Origin: Aquilaria yunnanensis
Taxonomy: Eukaryota; Streptophyta; Magnoliopsida; Malvales; Thymelaeaceae
DNA: 64,000 nucleotides
Reading direction: 5' to 3'
NCBI GenBank assembly: GCA_039654915.1
Contig: CM077594.1
Location: 87,620,893 to 87,684,892 of the forward strand
Shown here: positions 58,391 to 64,000 of the stretch, in pieces
How the letters are laid out: each line of letters starts with the position of its first letter
Position numbering within the stretch: the first letter of the stretch is position 1
Position numbers and translations under genes: made by a program
Notes under the pieces: model-generated
Seen by the model: only the letters and a program-made list of their open reading frames with translations
The model's database searches: none
What the model was told of the DNA's origin: nothing

Positions 58391-58992
58391 ATGGAGGGAA
58401 CCTCAACTTATAAATTTTAAAATATTTGTGTATTTTGTGGATTTTTTCCTAGAAAATATGATTAGTTTTTTAAGACAGCCAACCATTTGGGTAGAGTACT
58501 AGCTGAATGAAAAATACATTTGATTTACGGGGGAGGCAGTGTCGGATTAATGGGTGATATAGCAACAGCAGCTTCTGTAGGAGGTGGCCAAGTTTTAGGT
58601 ATCATCCTTGCACATTTGGAATTGATTTCTGCATGCACGATTGGAGAAGAATTAATGGTTAAAAACTTGCAAGAGCGTTTGTTTCAAATATTCTGTAATT
58701 CTAATGCTTTTATTACTTTACCAAAAGGGTTTGACACAGTGGGAAAATTTTTCAAATTACTTCAATGGCCCAACTTAATTTGTACTAGAAACCCATTGGA
58801 CTGTTGAATGTTAACATTTTTTTTGCAGGTCTGTTATCTTTTATGGATCATGCTATGCAGGAGAAATTTATCTCACAGACGGCAAGATGAATCTTAATAT
58901 TTGTATCAACTACTGAAGAATTGATAGACAAAATGCAAGCTTTTGTTTCTAAACCAAATCCAGCAGTGATTCAAATAGACTGGACACGATAG
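58391..58992 (+). pseudogene. LOG-like cytokinin riboside 5'-monophosphate phosphoribohydrolase pseudogene
   Basis: LOG enzymes release active cytokinin bases from their nucleotides in the plant cytosol and nucleus. This relic spans about 200 codons, the full family length: an N-terminal ICVFCGFFPRKYD, then NHLGRVLAE, the nucleotide-binding IYGGGSVGLMG, GGGQVLGII, a degenerate active-site motif LPKGFDTVGK where PGGxGTxxE is expected, KPIGLLNVN in a shifted frame near 58790, LLSFMDHAMQEKFISQTAR, and an end at TAG 58990-58992. It has four in-frame stops (three before the GGGS motif, one after SQTAR) and one frameshift. Plant LOG genes have several introns and none is present here, so it is most simply a retro-copied transcript captured by the LTR element. 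The lost active-site residues rule out activity. Confidence 0.8.
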
Positions 58993-60268
58993 TCTTTCCC
59001 AATCAGTTTCATCCCATAAGTATCCTTTACCCTGCTTGTCATTTTTATTTTTGTTAATAAGTGAGAAGCACTATGGAAGAGAGCATTCGGTCTTCTGGAT
59101 CTTTTTATCTTGTCTTTAGTTTTACTATCAGCATTTTCTTTATTTTGGTTTAAGTTATTTCAGATTTTTCATTTTCAATAGCTATCATTACAGGTAATCT
59201 CTTCTTCACTCTTCTTATCTATATTTTGGCATTGGGGACAATGTCTTAATCTGGTTAGGGGGAGGGATAGTTGTCACATTTTTCTTTTCTTTTAGGATAT
59301 TTTTTCTCATGCTATATTAAAATAATTGGATAAAGCCCTTAGTTTAGGATGGCTAAGTAAGGAGTGATCTTACTGTTGAGACGCATCCTATTAGGTATGT
59401 TAGTCACAACATTTTTTTAATAGGTTTTTGAACCCGTACAAGATAATACACTCACTAGTAATCTATATTTTCTATTTTGAAAATTTCTATGCTTGGTGAT
59501 GAAATTGTTAGGGTAATGAGCTACATTAAAGTTTACATATTTGAAATCTTATTTGACACAATGTTCAGTCAAATTTTATTCACTTTGACAAGGGATTAGG
59601 ATGTTTAAGTTATGAATTAATGATATTTTTACACATGCTGAAAATCTTTATTATCTTTTAGATTTTAAAGAATACTCCAACTATGCGATTGTTGGGACTT
59701 TTAATGAACCATATCTTAGCTTGATTTGAATAAAAAAACACTTGAAAAAAAAAAACAAAAAAAACAACACCAAGAAGTGTTGAAAAAACTTGGACAATGA
59801 AAAAAAAAAAACAACAACTAGCAATGTTCGCTTTTGAAAGGAGCTGCCTATTACCAGGGTTCTCCAAATAAGGCTTGAGCCAAAGTTAAAAAAAAGAAAA
59901 CATTTTATGTAATAGTGTGAAAGACTGCCAAAGTGATGGTTTTGAATTAAATTTGTTCTGATAAGCCGCAAATGTTAGTATGATTTACTGAAATCTTTTA
60001 GACACTCCTTATGGTCAATCACGCACTTACTGCACTCAGTAACTCATAATCTTTCACTCTTTTCCCTTGTTTGAGTGGTTGAAATACGCATAAATCATTA
60101 TGAAATTTTTATTTTATTTTCAGTACTATAATTTTGATGTTCATTACTTCAATGGTTTCTAATCTATAGTATAAAGATTGATAGTAGAAAACATTGGATG
60201 AAACTTGAGTATTCATTGAGTACATCGCCTTACTTGTTAGGGACTAGCAAGAACCTGCTTGGGGGGTG
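58993..60268 (+). other. Non-coding tail of LTR element and polypurine tract
   Basis: This T-rich, gene-free stretch leads to a purine tract (GCTTGGGGGGTG, 60258-60269) adjoining the 3' LTR. It includes GGGGACAATGTC-like and TTAGGGGGAGGGATAG (59255-59270) sequences, a second purine-rich block often seen in such elements. Confidence 0.5.
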
Positions 60269-61720
60269 TGATAAATATTTATAAGTGTATTATTATTAAG
60301 GGTTTAAATCATCATTATACACTTTGAATATAATTAATTTCTATATTCTAAGCATTTTTCCACCGAGTTAATATCCATACACATTTTACTATTCACTGAC
60401 TTACTATTCATACATGTATTTTACTGTTCATATGCATTTTCACTATTCATTAATATTAAATAAATTTTTTGTAGGTAAAATCATTACTTGCTGACCTTTC
60501 ACGAGAAAAATCATATCTGGAGCTGTAGATGTTGGAACTAAGTGATTCCAAATTCATCTGAAAGCCAACACATAGATCTTCAACTCTGCTTCATTCTGTG
60601 AGCTAATTTGATCATTTTCATTACCAAAATTTGATTATAGATAAGACCTTTTGTTCTTTCATGTGCTAAATAGCAGTTTCAGTAGAAAAATCATAACTTG
60701 AGCTATAGATGTCTGATTTGAATGAGCAAGCTATTGATTCGAAGCTAAGGAAGAGATCTACAAATCTTGTTCTTTAAAGAAGAGCTAATTCAATGTGTAT
60801 GATGGTTGGAAAATTAAATGAAGTTACAATCCGCCATTTTTTATTTGTATTTACCTACATTTTACCATTCTATTTTTACCATTTCACCCACCCAAAAACT
60901 TTATAAATAGGCACCTTAGGGGGAGGGTGAAGCATGCAATTTTTCTTAGGCCTCATTTATGTTCTTGTATAATCTGTAACATTTTTTCTTTTATTTTTTT
61001 CTAGTTTTCAATACCGAAGCTCTGTCTAAGTGTTTTATTGTTCTTTTTCTTGTTCTTCTTTTGATCTTTCAATCCATGTTTATTTCATCTTTCTACATGT
61101 TGTCTATTTTTTTTTTGCTAACTAATCTTCTTTTTGCTAAGGTGAAAGGGTGAAGCTTTTGCCATAGAGATTATGATTGATTTGAATGGATAACAACGTT
61201 AACGGTATTTTCTTCCTTAATCTATTTAACTTCCCTCCTTGTTAAGTGGGAGTCTTGATTGATCATAGTCAATTATTGGCACAAAAGCTGCTTGATTCCC
61301 TCTGTATTACATGGCTCTACTGGCTATATTGGAATCTTGAGTTATTGTAGACAAAGGTTGGCATGATGGATACTTGAACCCATTAGCAAGCATTGGCGTT
61401 TTAGTATCAATGAAAGTTAATACTAACTAAATTCCCCAATTAGGACCTTATTTATATGTGAATCTCAATTGAGTAGTAAGATGAGCTAAAATTAATCATA
61501 ATCGATATACTAAAGGTGGATTCCTTAGCCTTAGCTATTTATTTGAATTTGAATTTTTTTAATCAACACCTGTTCACACATTGTACCAAAATCTTTCATT
61601 ATTACCAAATTTATAATTTGTATTTCTTAATTCACTTCCCTATGGTTTGAGACTCTAATTCCCGAGATTTTATTACATTGCGATAACCTACACTTGGGTT
61701 ACAACTGCTAAAGTGCAGTG
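60269..61720 (+). repeat. 3' LTR
   Basis: It is about 1452 bp, collinear with the 5' LTR, starting TGATAAATATTTATAAG and ending AAAGTGCAGTG before the GCAAG duplication. Numerous substitutions and a few small indels separate it from the 5' copy, for example a shortened segment near 60390. Confidence 0.88.
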
Positions 61721-63130
61721 GCAAGCTTTTCTTATTTTGATCCCTACTCCACCAAAATTGTACCATTGTCTTTGAAATATGGTCAAATAAAGTCACTGGA
61801 ATCTTTAACATTAACATAAGAAAGATAGGCAATAAAGAGGCAGTGGATTGGATGAGAGTAATATGACCAACAAGATTGAGCATTTTCCATTTCCATGAGG
61901 ATAATTAAGATTCAACATTATCTCATAAGAAATCAAAGGTTTTAATTTTTGAGTAGTCCAAGTTGAAAGGAATGCCGAAGAACTTTATAATCCCCTTATT
62001 TTATTGGAACGGTATCATTCACTGAAACATGCAAACAAATCCTGTTAAAATGTTCTTACAAAAAAACCCATTTAGATTTTTGGACATTAACCACTTGTCC
62101 AAAAGCTTGCTTGTACATCTTCAGTGCATTCTTAAGGGGTGTGACTACCTCAATTGAAGGTTGAAAGAATATGAGGTAATCATCTGCAAAAAATAAATGA
62201 TTAATGCGAGGTCTAGGAATGTTGGCTTTTAATCCCGTTAGTTGGCCCATAGCTTGCATATTTGATAGATGAGAAGATAAGGCTTCGACACATAGAATAA
62301 AGATATACAGCAAAAAAGGTTCCCCTTGTCATAATTCCTTAGATGGAGAAAATCATGGGGTCGTGCACCCATTAACAAGAATTGAACAAGAGACAGTCGA
62401 TATACATTGCATAAGCATGTTGACATATTGATCAAATAATCTAACCTGTAAAAAAACTGTCTTAATAAAACCCCAATCCATTTTATCATATGCTTTTTGT
62501 ATATCCAATTTTGATGCAGCTTTATAAGCATGAGGACTAATTTTTTTTTTCTGTGTAGTTGAAATGGTCTAAAATAACTTTTACGCAATAGTCACATTAT
62601 CTTGAATAGACCTACCAGGAATAAATGCATTCTAGTGCTCTGATACTAGAGAATGAATGATAGACCCAATTCTATTTGACTAAAACCTTTGATATTACTT
62701 TGTAAAGGACATTGCATAAACTGATAAAATGAAAATCATGAATGGATTAAGGATGCTGGTTTTTTGGAATAAAAGTAATGAATGTTCGATTCAATTCTTT
62801 GAGCAATTTCCCATCTTGAATAAAGGAAAGCACTGTAGTAATAACAAAGTGTCCTATCGTTTCCCTTGATTGTTTGATAAAAGCAACGGGATATCCATTT
62901 GAAGCAAGTGATTTAAAATTCCCAACTTGAAAAATTATTTTTTAACCTCATCTAGAACAAAAAAAGGCATTAAGGGACTCCAATTATGCCTGAAAGAGTT
63001 TATGAGGCATATGAGAATAAAACTTCTCTTTCAATTATAAGTTTGAAGGTGTAGTGGAAGTGAAGGAATTCCGAAAATGAGAAGGGATGAAATCACAAAT
63101 CTCATGAACATCAGTTGTTACCACCTCATA

Positions 63131-64000
63131 AAATGGGAGAATTACAAGTATGTCATAATGGCTAAAAACCATTATATTGTGTAATTCTCACCATAGTGAT
63201 TGAAGTGTGAGGGGTAAAAGGCATAATCAACATTTCCTCAAAATTGTTCCAAGTTGGAAACTTGGTCCCCAAGAAAAGTCTTAAGGATTGCTTGTTTGTC
63301 AAGCAACCTATGGACTTTTTTGTAAGATTTTGGAAACTCGGGTACTCAATTGTAAAACTCTCAAGAAAAAGATTTGGAGAGTTATGAGAGGAATATGAAT
63401 GGTATGAAAGTGCTATTGGAGGACCAAATTGCTCATGGAAGACAACTAAAGACAAAGAAAACACAAAAAGGCATAAAGGACCTAAGTGTCCTAGTGTAAG
63501 CCTTATGATGTGTACGTTTTTTACTTAAGTCAAATGGAGCAATTTGGAGTTTTCCCACTATGGGGGAGGCAGCCAAGGCTTGATAATTAGTCAACATTGG
63601 TGGGCACATGTGTACCAATGAGTTTAAGACAAAGAGACCATAATTAATGGGAAGGAAAATGACATAAAGCAAGGTTAAGCTTGTTAAGTGTCTTTTGTGC
63701 CCTTAAGCTCATTTAAGGCCATTCAAGTGGCCAAATCACTTATCCCACTCAAGGGATGGCTGGCCAAAGCATGGCAAGAAAGTCAAATGTGGGCCAAGAA
63801 ATGAAGACTAAGAAACCATGGTCTTGTAGCAAGGAAAATGACATAAAGCTTAACTAAGGCTATTAAGTGTGTTTTGTGCACTAAAGTCTTTATAAGTGGT
63901 TATCTTTGTCTTTATCTCCCACATTTGGTTTCTTCCAGCAGAAAAAAACGTAGCTTCTCCACCCCCACACTTCTTCCATAGCCACCATACCTCCAAGATT
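63131..64000. repeat. Repeat-like DNA with an internal 180-bp duplication
   Basis: The block AAGGAAAATGACATAAAGC occurs near 63652 and again near 63832, each followed by a related TTAAGTGT(C/G)TTTTGTGC segment, indicating a diverged tandem duplication of about 180 bp. No gene is supported; the - strand open frames at 63162-63672 have no known motif. The window ends inside this region. Confidence 0.5.

Larger units (their letters stand above)
52776..61720 (+). mobile_element. Ty3/Gypsy-like LTR retrotransposon with transduced genes, nested in LINE
   Basis: The 8.9-kb element is flanked by the 5-bp duplication GCAAG (52771-52775, 61721-61725). Direct LTRs of about 1.45-1.49 kb lie at 52776-54261 and 60269-61720, starting TGATAAATA. 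The primer-binding-site region after the 5' LTR is AATGCCGTTGCCGGGG, like the GCGCCGTTGCCGGGG site of several plant Gypsy lineages. A purine tract CTTGGGGGG precedes the 3' LTR. Gag, protease, the tail of RNase H and the integrase zinc-binding part remain as pseudogenes, while reverse transcriptase and the integrase core are missing. Between pol and the 3' LTR lie two unrelated reading-frame relics. The LTRs differ at many sites, so the insertion is not recent. Confidence 0.88.
51190..63130 (-). mobile_element. 5'-truncated LINE (L1-like), split by an LTR retrotransposon
   Basis: The LINE is read leftwards. Its 5' part lies at about 63130-61721 and its 3' part at 52775-51190; the 8.9-kb block between them is the nested LTR element. 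Signs in order are: the RT N-terminal region (ISLCNVLYKVISKVLV, about 62700); FIPGRSIQDNVTIA; the palm with LDIQKAYDKMDW-type and HLFFADDYLIFF (the YADD box as FADD, about 62190); a junction reading RDQNKKS then LHFRNRFTLTHPKCMGGLG exactly across the insertion point; a zf-RVT-like Cys/His stretch (about 51900-52050); and a poly-A tail, seen as 13 T at 51190-51202. Stops and frameshifts show it is dead. The endonuclease is not seen, so the 5' end is truncated and its limit approximate. Confidence 0.85.

Noticed and set aside
63162..63672. Two - strand open frames near the right edge as an upstream part of the LINE
   Set aside because: They do not resemble LINE endonuclease or RT and lie in sequence with its own duplication, so I kept the LINE truncated at about 63130.
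1..64000. CRISPR arrays, operons or bacterial defence systems
   Set aside because: The window is a plant nuclear region; no regular spaced repeats or prokaryotic gene organisation are present.

Overview
The window looks like nuclear DNA of a flowering plant, probably a eudicot. The base composition is AT-rich, two conserved genes are split by spliceosomal introns, and most of the rest is plant-type transposable elements (hAT, Mutator-like, Stowaway, TRIM, LINE and Ty3/Gypsy-like LTR elements). I can fully support only two cellular protein-coding genes. One is a cytosolic-type serine hydroxymethyltransferase on the + strand (10107-12395, 4 exons, 471 aa). The other is the DNA-repair ATPase RAD50 on the - strand (43086-25741, 26 exons, 1302 aa). 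All exon junctions of both keep the reading frame, so both appear intact.

Left part (1-18.8 kb). A complete hAT transposon (1137-5045, perfect 8-bp duplication CATATAGT) carries an uninterrupted transposase ORF. After about 3.5 kb of AT-rich sequence comes a Mutator-like element with inverted repeats of about 300 bp (8544-9948). It carries a fragment of a SHI/STY/LRP1-type zinc-finger gene and sits only about 160 bp upstream of the SHMT start codon. Downstream of SHMT are a foldback MITE, a second Mutator-like element (16048-18119) with GC-rich cargo and a nested hAT-like insertion, and a Stowaway-like MITE.

Centre (18.8-43.3 kb). A 5.4-kb MULE (18836-24280, perfect 9-bp duplication) contains a decayed MuDR-type transposase, a GRF-like zinc-finger remnant and a nested hAT MITE. 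RAD50 follows. Its introns hold a TRIM element, a LINE fragment, a Stowaway-like MITE, a MULE-type foldback MITE and an inverted TRIM-LTR hairpin.

Right part (43.3-64 kb). A hAT-type MITE ends about 225 bp upstream of the RAD50 start codon. Next come a 1.2-kb MULE-type element, a tRNA-derived SINE-like sequence, about 5 kb of low-information repeat-like DNA, and a 5'-truncated LINE on the - strand. The LINE is split by an 8.9-kb LTR retrotransposon (52776-61720) flanked by the 5-bp duplication GCAAG. That element has lost its reverse transcriptase and integrase core. Between its pol remnant and its 3' LTR it carries two non-viral reading-frame relics: an unidentified Cys-rich 219-codon frame and a full-length intronless LONELY GUY (LOG)-like cytokinin-activating enzyme pseudogene.

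The two host genes show no functional link to each other. What unifies the window is layered transposition, repeated capture of plant gene fragments by different transposon classes, and transposons lying very close to both promoters.
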